A DNA stretch of 64,000 nucleotides from Anoplopoma fimbria (GCF_027596085.1 NC_072462.1:21985112-22049111), one strand, 5' to 3'. Counted from the stretch's first letter, positions 36,710 to 50,803 are shown. A program made the numbers and translations. The notes: generated from the letters alone by a model not told the origin.

Positions 36710-37793
36710 CACTGTAAAAAAAATAACTTATAGTATTGGCTTAAATAAGAAATTGTATTTGTGCCAAGAGATCAAGCAAGTTTCTTGTTTCAACTAAAGC
36801 GAAAGTGTCAGAGTTCACTCCATGTTTTCTCAGTTTTAAGTAAAACATTTAAGTTTTCATTTTCAGAACATTTAATCATTACTTCAGTCTTGAACTCAAA
36901 AATGAGTGGACAACATTTCTAATTGATCATTTACTTGACTCAACAAATCATGTTATTAGGAACATTGATAGCATGTATCTCCCAGCATGCATTGTATTAA
37001 GTTTAAAGTTGTGCAGTAATCCTTTTTTTTCTGCCTTAGGGCCAGCAATAGCTGTGGCCAAAAGCATTATGTTTTTAGTTTGATTATTCCCTCCGTCTGG
37101 TCCATTCTCGTGAGCAGGAAATCTGAGGAACGCCTAGGGGGAATTTCTTCATATTTGGCACATTGAATTGATTAGATTTGGTCAAAGGTCACTGTGACCT
37201 CGTAAACACATTTTTTTACCATAACTTTAAAATGAATATGCTAATTATGACATATCTTTATAAGGATTAAATTATGAAGTGATGACATTTTGGACAGACA
37301 TGTAAGAAAACTGCAACATGACTGGTTGGCAGAGGCATCAACTGCAAAGCGTTAATTGTAGTTTCTTATATGTAGACAGCTACAAGATGGATTGTCTTTC
37401 TAAACACATCTCAAAGAAGTTACATGGTCTTTTCTCATCAGAATTAAAACAATAAAAACCATGATGGAGATTGGAGTGCACTTCAGCTAATCCATGCTGT
37501 GGCGCATGTGAAATCTAAAATAACCAAAACAAATCATCTATGAAACATCAAACTCAGTATGATCAAAAGTGAAGTGAAGTTCAGTAACTAACTGAAAACA
37601 CGGAGTGGATACAGCATAAACATTAACGATTAAGTTAAAGATTTGAGTTACTTTAACTTGGAGTAAATTAAAATTCTAAATTGTCTAAACTCAAAGCCAC
37701 AATTTAAGAAATCAAGTCGAACTAACTAAAAGTTTTACTGGATTTTCTTCCCCTTGAATTTGGACTTTTCTCAACATTGTCTTTTTTGCAGTG
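36710..37793. mobile_element. CACTG-bounded non-autonomous DNA element with nested repeat
   Basis: The left end cactgtaaaaaaaa (36710) and right end ttttttgcagtg (to 37793) are inverted copies with CACTG tips, as in EnSpm/CACTA-like fish elements. The length is 1,084 bp. No transposase is encoded. The middle (37085-37335) is a copy of repeat family A, probably a nested insertion. I see no convincing target duplication, so the pairing of these two ends is an inference. Confidence 0.5.
37085..37335 (+). repeat. Dispersed repeat family A, copy 1
   Basis: Contains tccgtctggtccattctcg, gaggaacgcct, gaatttcttcatatttggca, ggtcaaaggtcactgtgacc and ccataactttaaaatgaata. It aligns with the blocks at 50230 and 62775 on the same strand. 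It is a common fish repeat with no coding content. Confidence 0.7.
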
Positions 37794-37951
37794 TATATCT
37801 AGCTGAATAACGAGAGTGCCAAACACGTAGATGGATGAATGCCAAGTATTTTCAATTTGCACAGAGGTGATTTTCCATCCTCTCTGATGATAAAGCAATC
37901 CTGCTGAAAGAGCACAAAACTAATCGGGACAAAAAAGGCACTTGGCGAGCA

Positions 37952-38070
<119 letters not shown>

Positions 38071-38447
38071 CCAGAATACAAAGCTTCAGCCAGCTAGACA
38101 ATGAAGTAACATAATGCATTTTAAAAGTGTTTTAGTTGCTGACAGTGTATAAATTCAGTCCCTGTGTGACCTGGAAATCTCAACATCTACTGAATGTCAG
38201 AATTTAGTAAGGATACTGAAATGATATTGGAATTTGAATCTTTTTTCTTAAAATTAATAAATGAAGCCATAATGCATGGAGCTTCTCAGGATTTCATTTG
38301 ATATTGAAAATAAATTCTATCAAGTTTGTTCTTTCGCCCGTACTATGCATACATTCAGCCTATCCACTATCTCACTGACAATAACGCGATATACCTCCCT
38401 CAAAACTAAAAAAATTAAATGTTGGGACGGCCTTGTTGATATAAGGG

Positions 38448-39034
38448 GGTGCATTCACAAAAGGATTGCACGGCCTTATGATTCTCAAAGCACCCACAAG
38501 AGGTAAAATGCCCTAAATGCGCTGCCAAGCTAATAGCGTCTCAGTGCTCCTGTGCAATTTGCACATATTTGAATCAGGTAATATACATACATTTGGTATA
38601 AAATTAGCCCCCTTCGATTGCATGAAACAGTCCAATTCACAAAGATCAGCACTGATGGCTAAACAAAGTTACAGTGAAATGATTAGTGTCTTCAGAGTAT
38701 CGGTGGCAACTGAAGGGTAATCATAAGGAGTTTCAAGCCCAGAGTTTCCAGTGATTATAGCAGCAATGATTGTTGCCAGGAAACGGCCACAGCACTGACG
38801 AACTGGGATGTTAAATCCCCAAAACGGTTTCTCTCTCCATACCTGAAGTTTTGAGGCATTCCCTTGTCGGTCAGGACCTGTGGCTCGTCCTCTGAAAATT
38901 GTAATTGTCTTTTTCTCTTTGCCATTGTTTACCTTACTGTGTTCTTGGCGCAACGTGTATACTTTGCCACATAGATAATTGCACTCAGATGCAAAACTCA
39001 TATCATTAGTGCAATATCTTTTGTGAATAGCACC
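38448..39034. mobile_element. MITE-like element with ATTCACAAAA terminal repeats
   Basis: The left end ggtgcattcacaaaaggat (38448 on) and right end atatcttttgtgaatagcacc (to 39034) are inverted copies with a few mismatches. Further attcacaaag motifs occur at 38635-38646 and, inverted, near 39100, so the true end may lie further right. The 110-residue minus-strand frame inside (38669-39001) resembles no protein I know. The superfamily is unresolved (Harbinger-like is possible). Confidence 0.5.
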
Positions 39035-42000
39035 TAGAGGCGGGCAGATAGCGGTTGGAAGTGATGCGTAATCTCTGGTGCTATCAGCCGTCGCAATCTA
39101 TTCTTTGTGAATTTTTTCTCGAGTGTTACATGTTGCAGCAGTTTTAGGCAACAACATGGGTTATCAATACTCACAGATTCATAACAAACTGTGGACTCTT
39201 CAGCCAATAAAAAGCGACCGAAGAATCATCTTTGATCATATTTGATGCGGACCAGCCTTTGATGTTAAAGAGAGTTGTTCACTTCCCCTTTATTCAGTTA
39301 AAAGGCATTGCCAAACACAGCCAGCAGTTTAAGCCACTGAAAGATCTGTTGGATTCACTTTACTTACAGTTCATAGAAAAAGATAAAAGGGTATAAAATA
39401 GAATCTTAAATAGCAACTTCTGGGCTGCCAGGGTGGCTCTTCCATGATAGGTTTGAAATTGACCTGGATCCTTTTGTTACTTTGGGACATTTCCTCATAC
39501 CCATCTTTTCCGCCTCTTTTCACTGTGAGCGGTCTAATAAAGCAGAAGTAATCTCTAAAAGAGCATTTGTGCATAAATAGCATTGAGAAAGATTGAAGAG
39601 TTTCAAAATAACTGTTTATCTCTGACCTTGTGACTTTGCCAGAGTCCGTTCTCAGATTCATAAGGGAAAACTATCGGTTAAGCATGTTTAGCTATGTAAA
39701 TACATCATAAATGATAATAAGTTAAATCCTTAAGGAGATGAAAGCTACTGAATTACATAAAGTTTAAACTAGAAATAGAGTTCAGGATATTTGTTGTCAA
39801 CAAATGAAATTACACAATCTGTACTGTAAACATTATATGTTTTTATTTGGTCTGACATTTTGATAGCAGGTATGGTAGGGGATGCGCAAACGGTGGCAAT
39901 GTGGAGAGCAACTAACATTCAGGTGTTGAGCAAATGTGTTTCATCTCTTCCCCGCTCAGACAAAGGCAGGCAGTTCCTCAGAGCTGCACTTGCTTCTCTG
40001 GTATTTTATGTGTGATTCATGAACGTACATGAATATTTGTGACATTTTGTCGAGGTCCTTTCTCTCACGCAATGTTTTACTGGAATTTCTGATAACAGCT
40101 GCACACAACAACACTACAGATTAATCACAGTGTTAGTTCGCTTTATTAATGATTGGTTTAAAATTCAGCTATACCCGGAGCAGTGACCTTCGAATATTCA
40201 ACATCTCTTTGCTGTGTTGTTTGCTGTGACTGCATAATAATGATACAGCGTGTGTGATCCAAAATGTTGTAGTTGATAAAGGGATTAACTACATAATTTG
40301 TTTTTACAGTAAATTAAGTAGAAGAGGACACAAGCAAAATGTGTCAACAGCGTTATACTGAAGAGGAAAAACTCTCGTCACAGGATTTTTGGAATATCAC
40401 CCGTGAAATAGCTGCTGATAAGGACAACTTAGGCTAAAGTTACGCAGTCAATGTAGAAGAGGAGAAGGGATTTATTTTTGCTGCTGTGCTGCTGCTGTTG
40501 AAGGAAATATCAAAACAAGATTTAACAGCGGAGACAGAAATATTAAAATCCAGGAGAATAAACATCAGCATCAGTGTAAAACATTCAGACAGTGTGCTAA
40601 CATGAGGGGTTTAAGTATTACCTGCGGCTGTTTGAGGCTTTCATACCATGAGTGATGGTTTTAATGTCAAGTTAAATTGAGGGTTAACATCAGTAAGGAT
40701 AAAACTGGGATTGCACTAACGGTCACTTTATTAGTAACATTGACATTGGTAATTTGAGGGATCCCAATGTGTATAATTAAATGTATTTGGTGTGGACTTG
40801 TGATGTGAAAAACGTTGAAATACAAAGATAATCTTTACGTAACAGATTTTTCTAAAATCAGGTGTCTCATTATGAAATTATACAAACATAATGTTACTGA
40901 CACGAACCGTAAACAAGAAGGCTTCATGCAGCTCTTGCAAGTTTATTTATTTATTTATTTTCTTTATCATGCTTTGAGATCCAGTACATATTAGAATAGC
41001 ACATAGAAGAGAACATGTACAAATACATGTATCCTTGTGAAATAACAATTTCTGAACTATTACTCACTGCACAAGCTGATCCGCACAGAACTTATATCAA
41101 ATATCAGTGCTTCAGTAGTACATCCAGGCTGCAGGTACATGTACAGTAGAGACCATGCTTCCATGTGTCTGCTCTGTGAAGTGGAAATGGGCTCCACATT
41201 AGACTATTTGTGGCTACACAGCTGGAGAGCACTTTAAAGGCAAAGCAAGCCATTTATTTGTACTTATTATAGATATGTGACTGTGCCTACACCAGTAGAA
41301 AAGCCCTGCTGTGCTGGGAGAAAAGAGAAGGCAGTTCCCTATTTCCGTTAATAAACATGAGATTCAAATGCACCAACTGTGGACCACACAGACAACTGAA
41401 AAGAGTGATTGCTACCCAGAGGCCTGTTGATCAAAGTCTGGCCTGTTGAAAGGCACCTGGGCTTCCTCATTTTCCGAAATCTCTAGGGAACACTGAGGAG
41501 TAAATAACAACTGCTGCCCTTCACATAAAAACCCTGCTGGTTCGCCCACTCTCTGCTCTTCTTTTTTCTCTTTTTTTTCTCAGTATTGCCTTTTTAAGCT
41601 TTTTATTCTATTTTTAATCTGTTCCTAATTGTTGCACTTAGCAAAAGGTATGTTTAACCCAGCCAGGCACCTTTTTTTTGTAGTGTGATTTTATTTAATT
41701 ATGTTTTTATTTTTTATTTAGCAAATAAAGAAACAAACTGAAAGAAAACTAAGAAAAAGGTGAAGCAAGTAAAAAAAGACGCCCCTGTCAGAAAATAAGG
41801 AAGTCATTTATTTTTAAGTTTAAACTTTACACTGTGCGTTTTTTTAACATTAAATAATGTGAACCTGGTCAAGCAGAAACCCAAATTACAAGTCTGAACC
41901 TGGACATGAGCATGATACATTACCTTTAACTTTGGGTGGGGCATCTGTTCGTGATGTTAATAACAAGAGCCCCATTACTCTCTCCCACTATTGTCTTTCA

Positions 42001-44302
42001 CCACAACTAGATCATCATTACTGCCTTTCAAACATTGTCTTCTTATACCCAGGAGGAAGTTATAAGAAGGAGGGTTGTGCACTTATTATCAACCCTGAAT
42101 GGGGAAAAAATTACAAACATTGACAGAAAACATTTTATAGATATACTGAATATGAAAGTTATATTATTATGCTGATAAATATATGTAGTTTTCTATAAGA
42201 CATTGTGTCCCCTTTTCTCAGCTCACTCACACACCTGCTCTGAGTGATATGAATACACACACTGATGTTCTGTCACATTAGGAGTCGGGCTAAGAGAGCG
42301 AGCATGAATACAGCCCATCTGTTTCTCTGTGATGTGGCTCCTGCAGGGCTCTCTCCACATTATCAATCGCCCCGCTGAGCCAAATGCTAGTAATTGTATC
42401 ATATCTGTTGGCACAGACTACAAAGTCACAGCAACTGCTCTGTCATACTAAGTGGAACAGAGACAAATGGAAAGAGCCCTGTGGATTTTGAGGAGTTGCA
42501 CTTTATAAATGCAAACTGCACATTTTTCTGTGGGAGCGACCGCCGGTGACTGTGCCCTGATGGTTATGTTTGCCAACTGAACAGCAATATACACACACAC
42601 ATGCGTTTCACACGCCGATATCCAATAACACAGATGGAGCAAACACTTCTTTCCACATCTCTCCTCTGTGGCCATTTCTGGTATTGTTGGACATTGAACT
42701 GTGCCAACACTTTTATATTTTCATCTCAGAGGAAACGTTTACTTCAAATATGCACTCTCACTGGAATCGGAACACAAAGCAGCCAGTTAAATGCTTTCTT
42801 ATTTCAGCCTCATTCCCATCAACAAAACTTTAATCTACCTTCTAATTTTTTATTCATTTAATTATTCTTAAATCAAGTGAATACATTTGGGAGGATCATG
42901 ACACAATGCTAGATGAAATATAATAAAAATAATTATAGACAAAAGATGGTCCAGTACAATTTAAATTAATGATAAAAAAAAAAGCTTGATGTCCTTACAC
43001 CCTTTCAAGGCAAATGCTTCACAGAAGGACATCTCTGTGCTTATCATTGCATTAAATACAGGACTCCTGCGCTTTGTCTTGTGCACCTGGGAAATGTGGT
43101 TCACACATAGCTCACCAGCTCCATAAAGTGTGCGTAGAGTGGAGTAGAATGAGTGCATGCATCCATGTGGAAACTTCATCACTTATAGCTGATTTAGATA
43201 ATTGATTGCCACAGCCTAAATTAACCTCAACAGATGTTTCCAGACAGCTCCTGTGGTTGCTATCACTCCACTGTGTTGGCACTCTCTCCCACAGATGGAA
43301 GCCTTGAAATGTTCACAGTAGTTTGTCACAACTGAACAGCGAGTGTGACTGACTGAGCTTTCAGGAGATTGGATCGAAACAAACCTTTGTTTTACAGACT
43401 CACATTTGGTTAAAACTGCTATATAGAGAAACATAGAGTGAACAGAGGATGTAAGTTGACCACTGGTTTTTCTTCTATGTAATTGTCGGATGTTTTTTTT
43501 TTTTCCAAGGTTGTACAGTTTTCAATAGCCAGTAAAAAATATTTTCTGACTAGCTTTGCCACAGCTTTGAATGATCCAAGAAATTAATCCATTGAAATAT
43601 TTAACTGGATTACAAGTCAAAGTAGATAATCAGCATACTTGTCTGGGATCTTATTAGTTGAGGTCTAAACTACTAAAACTGTAATGTTTTAGTCATGCTT
43701 ATAAAATCAAAATTAGCTTAAAACCAGACTTCATTCACAGTCATGAGCTTTTTCGAACATGTTGGAAGTTGAATCTGAGTAGTTAGAACTCAAGGGCAAG
43801 ATTTCCTTTGCACATTTAAGTGTCAAACCACCTGTCTCTGTCTCTGTAATAATTTGTGCTGAGAAAAAGGATTTCTCTAAGGCATTGTGCTCATTTCAGG
43901 AAACCTTTGAGAGAGCAGCCTGACAAGTCCCCATGAACAATGCAAAGAGAAGAAATACATGAGCTACTTATAGCTGAGTCTGTGCAAGTCTTTAATAAAT
44001 GTCCAGATTTATCTCATTCAAACCTAGAATATTCTTGAGTATTGGCTGCAAAATGTCATGCACTGACCTTCCTGTGAGTTATTTAAAAACATGCACACTA
44101 TCTTCAAATATTCTATTACTGACAGCTGCTTTCCTTTTTTCTAATTCCCATTACAATAAACACATTGGCCTTCCTTTGAAAAAAGTTATCTATTGCTGGA
44201 ATGATTTTTGGGCTAATAAATTAGCTGATCTGCTGAAAGAAAATGATAAACTATTTTGATAATCTGAATTTCAATCAGGGACATTTTTTACTTTATACAT
44301 GG

Positions 44303-44423
44303 CTATAGTATTGCATAAAAAGTAATGAAATAAATCAATAAATAACTTGTCGAAATGTAGTGGAGCTAATGGGTCTAATTAAAGTTTAATCATTTCTGTT
44401 GGTTCTATAGTATTGCATAAAAA
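44303..44423 (+). repeat. 83-bp insertion flanked by 19-bp direct repeats
   Basis: ctatagtattgcataaaaa occurs at 44303-44321 and 44405-44423. The 83 bases between them contain a block (gtaatgaaataaatcaataa ... aaagtttaatcatttc) that recurs at 47033-47106 with a single 3-base difference. The direct repeats look like a target-site duplication. Confidence 0.9.
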
Positions 44424-44469
44424 ATTCCATTGCAGACACACTGTGGATGGTAAAGAATAAAAATCCTTC

Positions 44470-44760
44470 AATAAAAAATGAGGCTACAGCCATGCAAGAG
44501 GCTCTATGTCTTTAATCCAGGCACTGGGGGCTTTGAGCTACATGCTAATGTCAGCATGCTAACATCTTTATGTTTAGCAGTTACAATGTTCACAATATTC
44601 ACCTCTCAGTTTAACATTTTAGAATGCTTACATTTGCCAATTAGAACTAAACACAAAGTACAACTGAGGCTGATGGGAACGTTATTAGTTCTGCAGATAT
44701 TTTGTCATAAACCTCAGTTTGGCCAGTCAATCCAAAAGATGTTGTGGACACTAAGGGAAG
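44470..44760. mobile_element. Dispersed teleost repeat (GCTAACAT type)
   Basis: Phrases catgctaatgtcagcatgct, ttagcagttacaatgttcac, aactaaacacaaagtacaac and tgaggctgatgggaacgtta match a very common fish repeat that I recall. It is non-coding. The class is uncertain. Confidence 0.6.
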
Positions 44761-45789
44761 TTCTAACAGAGGAAACATCTCTAAACATTTGAATCAATGG
44801 GAGCAAAAATCTACAGCAGCTAACATGGAGATGTGAAGTGGCTTAGAATGTGTCTCTATTACTGACTGCTCAGTGCATATCCGGGAAAATAACTAATTCA
44901 ACATTAAAGGTTAATTCACAGATATAACAGGTAATGCAAAAAACTCTTATGATCTATTAATTGTTTGGGTCATTTATCAGGTAGAACTGTTCATTTTCCA
45001 GCTTCTGAAAATGCGAGTTGCTGTTGTTTTCTGCATGTCCTTGTTATATATCGTAAGTTGAATATCATTGGGACTGTTAGACACGTAAAACATCTTCAGT
45101 GGCTCCCTGGTGTTTAAGAGCAGATGTTATCCAAACAACTGTGAGTTTCTGTTGTATTTTAAAAGAAGCTCCGCAGACTCAGGTTCATATGTTAAATGTG
45201 TTTATACGAGGAGACGTCTTCCTGCGAGCATGTGCTCTTTGTTAAAACTTGATAACACAAGCCGCAGAAGCATTTCCTGCTGGTCTTGATACTCATGATT
45301 CGACTCGTTATGCTGATCCGTTCACCGGGCCACTGTGATGCAGTTTAACACATCAGTGTGCAGTGGAGGGATTTTTTTGATGCAGTCTGGATGTGGGTTG
45401 GATCATTAGCATTCTCAGACAGGATCAGTCAGTCATGCTTATTCACTCAGATTTCACTCAACTCGTCTCGCTGCACTGCTGTCAGAGTTGCATCATTAAG
45501 ATGTTATTCCTGCTCCGCGGATCAAGTTGTTTTGAAATATCACCAGTGATGAAAAGTTTTCCAAAGACATTTATCAATACATAAACATAGAGCGTGGGCA
45601 TCCCTTATTTTCATTTCCCCCGATTGTAGCAATCCAACAGTCAGACAAAGAGAGAGCGAGGGAGTGCTGCAAACTAATGTGAACAGGTTTTGAGTAGTTA
45701 TTATGAATGCTCCGATCAATAAATGTAAGAAAATTATTAAAATAGATACAGACGATATAAATCATTCGCCAATCTAAAAAATGTAAAAA

Positions 45790-45878
45790 AAAAAAAATTC
45801 TCCACAACTGTCTGGCGACCCGTGGAAATGAGCTTGGCGCCCCCTTCGGGGTTGGGACCCCCAAGTTGGCAACCACTG
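45790..45878 (-). mobile_element. hAT-like non-autonomous element end
   Basis: On the minus strand it begins cagtggttgccaacttgggg and continues gtcccaaccccgaag. This is the familiar 'cagtggttcccaacctggggt' terminal region of vertebrate hAT-derived repeats. The other end was not identified. A run of 13 A residues marks the left side. Confidence 0.6.
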
Positions 45879-47032
45879 CTTTAGAGGCTACAGTGAAGCC
45901 CTGTTATGGTGCTTAGGCTCTTCAGTCTGCCTTTACTTTAATGATTAAGATGTTTAACCAGGTAAATGAAGGGTTATTCATCTGGACCTCCGCTAATTTG
46001 CAGATTAGGGGAAATGTGAGTGAATATATTTGAATAATTAAGGTCATCCGAATTTATAATAATATAATACATTATATTATTTAGTTTTCAAAGCATGGCT
46101 ATGAGTAACTTAACAACTTAAAATTGTTTAGGTGCACAGGTTCAAAACAGCTGCCCAGGTGGAAATGTATGCATTTTTATTGGGCTCTTGTGACTCTATG
46201 AAGTTAGAAATTGTCTATTAATTCTGATTGAAAATAACATTTCATGCACATTGTCAATGTGATGTATACATTTCACACATTGTGCAAAAACAAAATTGGT
46301 ATTCATTGATTTCAAAACATTGGCCAGTCTCTTTTTAAAGAATTGTTCATGATTGGTGTGGCTGGTTTTGCTGCCTAAAACTCTCATTCTTGCTTTCACA
46401 ATTTTTGTTGAAGGTCAATCATGGCAGTGTGCTAAAATTCTTTGTTTTTCTATTAGCAGAGATAACCAAGTAATTCACAAAATTCATAAAGATAAAATTT
46501 TAGAAGAAAACAGAAGACTAAACTTTCTACTATTATCTGCTTCCTTGAGTGTGTTTATCAGTTAGACAAATGTGCTGACCTTTTTAAAAAAAGCGTAGCC
46601 TGAAGATCGTGGCCGTGAATCAGTACACCAGAAAACAATATCAGCTTTCTCTCTCATTACTACACTCTGCTGCATGAAGATGAACTAAACCTCCGTAGTT
46701 TGTGAACTTAGACTTTTTTTCAGATGGAACGTCACGCAGCATGATTAGTGTTTTAGAGTTTAAGAGCAGTCCCTTGTTGAATCTGCTGATGGTTGAGGGG
46801 AATCCCTAATGATGGATGACCGCAGTGGAGCTCGGGAGTCGGTTTGGGCGTGAACAGGGGAGAAGACATCTAATTAGAAGGAGGAGGCTGGGGAGGAAGC
46901 GAGCGTGAGGAAGATATAGAAGGTGAGGTAGAGGGGGAGGACAGAAGGTGTTAGAATGCGAGGAAAGACTTTAGAGACGGAAATTACACAGGAAAAACAA
47001 TCATGTATAATGAAATGTACTGTAGACTGCTA

Positions 47033-47106
47033 AAGTAATGAAATAAATCAATAAATAAGTCGAAATGTAGTGGAGCTAATGGGTCTAATTAAAGTTTAAT
47101 CATTTC
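47033..47106 (+). repeat. Partner copy of the 44322 insertion
   Basis: 74 bases, aagtaatgaaataaatcaat to agtttaatcatttc. It is identical to the block inside 44322-44396 apart from three missing bases (aataagtcg here, aataacttgtcg there). No direct repeats flank this copy. Confidence 0.9.
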
Positions 47107-47587
47107 CAGTGAAAGTCTCAAACTGAGGATAATGTATTGTCTGGACTTTGGCTCACACCATGTGCCCATCCCTTTTCGTTTTGGAAGAAGCTCCAGCTCA
47201 TCAAGTCAAATAACTAACAATTTATGCCCATTTAAGAGGACAAAGGTAATAGCATTTTTGACTGTTCTTCTCCTTCTGCCAAGGGACAGAAGCAAGGGAG
47301 GGAATGTCAGGACAGCTGAGGTATGAGAGGCGGAGCTAAGACACAGGGTCTTGTTTTTTTTTTCTAAAAAGAAACATGTCTTGGATTATTCAGCAGATCT
47401 AAATTCAGACGTGATTGAGATGTAATCACTAGAGACACATTTAGAGCTGGTTAGAGAGACAAGTTCAGACGTGTTTAGTGTTGTGTTAAAGGACGTCCTT
47501 GACTGTGATGAAGAAGAATCTAGTCACCTTTGTAATATAACGCAGTCCTTGAGGTCTTCCAGCACTGATTGGCTGATTTGCATGTCA

Positions 47588-47625
47588 AAAGACATTGATT
47601 GATTGATTTCTTTATTTTTGTGCCC
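47588..47625 (-). repeat. Possible LINE 3' tail with short tandem repeats
   Basis: attgattgattgatttcttt reads on the minus strand as ...aaagaaatcaatcaatcaat, the kind of short tandem tail left by L2/CR1-type elements. Only the tail is visible. Confidence 0.3.
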
Positions 47626-48600
47626 AACTCCTCACAATACAAATTACAGGTTATTTTATTTACAGATATATGTTGTCCAGGTTACATATAACCATTGTTC
47701 ATAGTAAAAAGGCATTTTAATGAAGGGAATTGCTTCATGTTAAACTTTTGACATTTAAATATCGAGACAACATTCACTTTTCAACTTAATTAAGCTCAGA
47801 CATCTTTGAGCAAATCAGTCCTAATGCATGCAGTGGTCTCCTCCTTGGCTGTACTGTACGATCAAGCACAAGCGGTGGTCGCAGTTTTCACCCCTGGGAC
47901 TGGCTCCACACAGATAGACTCAGACTCAGGCTTCGATCTAACAAGCAGACTTCTGAGGCTGCACCAGAAAGCAGGTTAACTGTGTTATTTGAAAGACTTT
48001 GCTGAGTATAACCCAGAGCAGTCAGCATCAATGTAGGTTTTACTCAGCAAAGAATAGACACGTGTCAGATAAAATGCCAACGCTGCCTAGTGCTTGTCTA
48101 GCTTTAGGGCTACATTCAAGGTAAATTAAAAACCTTCTCAAACTAAAACCATAGCACGGGCATGCTACAATTTCCAGCAGAATTTGCTTTGGAACCATTT
48201 AAAAGTTGGAAGAATGATTTTAAAAGGAACTGCACCTGTTAAAGAAAGACAAACTGTTAATATTATTGCTGGTTGATTTTCCTTTCTAAAATGTTTAATA
48301 CTGACCAAGCATGAGGAAATAGGACTTCAAGGATTTAAAATAAATTGACCAAGAGATTTTTTTGTTGTTGTATTTTGCAGTCTAACAAAGACCAAAACTG
48401 CCATAATTGTACACACATGTGCAGCAGATGATTAGGAGGGAAGGGAGAAATCAAAATCTGATGCTTTCAGTCCATCAGTCAGTCGAGATAAATCTGAAAC
48501 ATATTCTGATTATGTACGGCAGTTCATCTCAACCAGATCCAGATAAAAATCTGTATATATCTTGAGACGGCATGATATGTCTGACCAACAGGACACACTA

Positions 48601-48724
<124 letters not shown>

Positions 48725-49669
48725 GTGAGAGAGAGTAGGCTAGAGAACAGGAAGCATTTGAGTCAAAGAGGTGCCAAAGGGCGAGATAAAACAGCTTCAC
48801 TCTTCTTAATGTAGCTTTCGGGCTCAGTGGTCTGGAGCTGCCACTTTATCCCTCTATCTCCCCTCTGTGTGTCCGCCACTATTCAGCCCTGAGCCGTCTA
48901 ACCCACACTGTTCATCACACAGCTCTGATAATGTCAGAGTAATCTATGACAATAGCCCTGATCAAACGCTCCAGTAGGACGATTCAAAGGGAATGCAATA
49001 ATCTGTCTGCTCGCCTCTTCTGTCTTCTATCACTGCTCTGTAGCAGTGTCTGCAGAGCAACACATATCAGGGTCAACTATCTACCGTCAAAGACACACTG
49101 GGATTCTTGTAACACTAATATACATGTGTAAATGCAGACAGCGGGACCTTCTCTTATCTTTCAGTCTATATTCTAAAACTTTAAAGTACCTCATATATCC
49201 ATCTGAGTGATGGAGTTTGCCACAACACTCAAATCTGCTCATTTACCAGCAGGATATCACAAAGTCATTTCGTAAAAGCAGATAGAAAAAAGAGCTGAGG
49301 AAGGAGCCAATATATATATTTTTGGGGGAGCAATTAGTGCAAGCAGAAGAGGACAAGGGATATAATTCATCACTTGCCACATGCCAAGTGATGCACTTTA
49401 ATTTGCATTTAAATCTGCCTACGAATGGATAGAATCTTCTTTTTTTAAGGATTATCTGTAAGGCAGGACAGGGGAGAGAGAGCATGATTGTAAGTGGTTG
49501 TGTGGTTTTTGCGTTCAATCTTTTTACTGCCAGTTTGTTATTTTATTAGTGCGCTTATAGAAACTTATAGAGACTTGATGAGATGTGGATCCACTGCAGC
49601 TGTATTGTTGGTGTCTTGTAAACCCATGAGGGTTGGGCACGTTCTGTGCATGACACGAAAATAAAAAAA

Positions 49670-49796
<127 letters not shown>

Positions 49797-50229
49797 AGCA
49801 GATTACGCTGCAGAGGCCATATACTTATCTGCCATGTGATTCATGTGTTGCAATCTGGTGATGCTGCCATTACTGCAGTAGCTTAGTCCAAAGAGACTCA
49901 GGTTCACACCTGATCTCGCTCATTCTGATAAATGAAAGTATCCTTTGTGAGTAAGTCTGGATGCTAATCAAACATAAGTCTGAAATAAGTTAGAGTAGAT
50001 TTGGGGAAAATGAATTTGTACCACTTCTGGCCGACACTGTGAAAGTGTTGTGCAAAGGAGCTTGAAGCCTCAGGCAACATTAGTTTTCTGAATAAATTTA
50101 CTGCAAATTATTTTTAAATCAACAAACATGCAATCCATTATTCTTCCTTTGCATTCAGATGAAATGAAATGAGATGCATGAAAATGACTTCATGAAGCTG
50201 CATCCAGTTGTCTCTTCTAGTTAAGTTTT

Positions 50230-50375
50230 TATGCCTGTGCGCAAGTGAAAGTTTTCGGTTGTCTGTCCGTCCGTACCATTCTCATGAATGCCATATCTTT
50301 GGAACGCCTTGATTAGAATAGGGTGCTCAGAGGTCACTGTGATATCTATCTTATTGTCTACAAATTCCATGAAAA
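50230..50375 (+). repeat. Dispersed repeat family A, copy 2 (fragment)
   Basis: gtctgtccgtccgtaccatt, ctcatgaatgccatatcttt and ggaacgccttgattagaat, then aggtcactgtgat. It matches family A with internal deletion. Confidence 0.65.
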
Positions 50376-50803
50376 TCCCCAAACCAAAAACAAGTTAGTC
50401 CATCTCTCATTACCTTTCACAAATAATGTTTAATTTTATAAAAAACAAACTTTAACAACAATGAATAGTGCATTAGTTGTGGATTCAGCTGTTGAGTACC
50501 ACACATTTGATGAGTGAGTATTTATTCCAGCAGGACTGTGTGTGGTGGATTGAGTCAACATAAACTACATTGTGTGTTTGTTGTGATAAGGGAACATGTC
50601 CCAGTAAAAGAGTCTGGCTGTAGCTATTAAAATCCTTTACAAAAGACAAGTAGGATGCCACAAGAGTAATGGCAGCTTGTTGACTTCTAATTACTTTCAT
50701 GGATTAGTGCATAGAGTCACTATGGAACCACAGAAACTTTCTCTACACATTTCTGCCTGGTCCTATGGAAATCTTCAGTCACATGCAGGTGTTTGTCAAC
50801 AGC

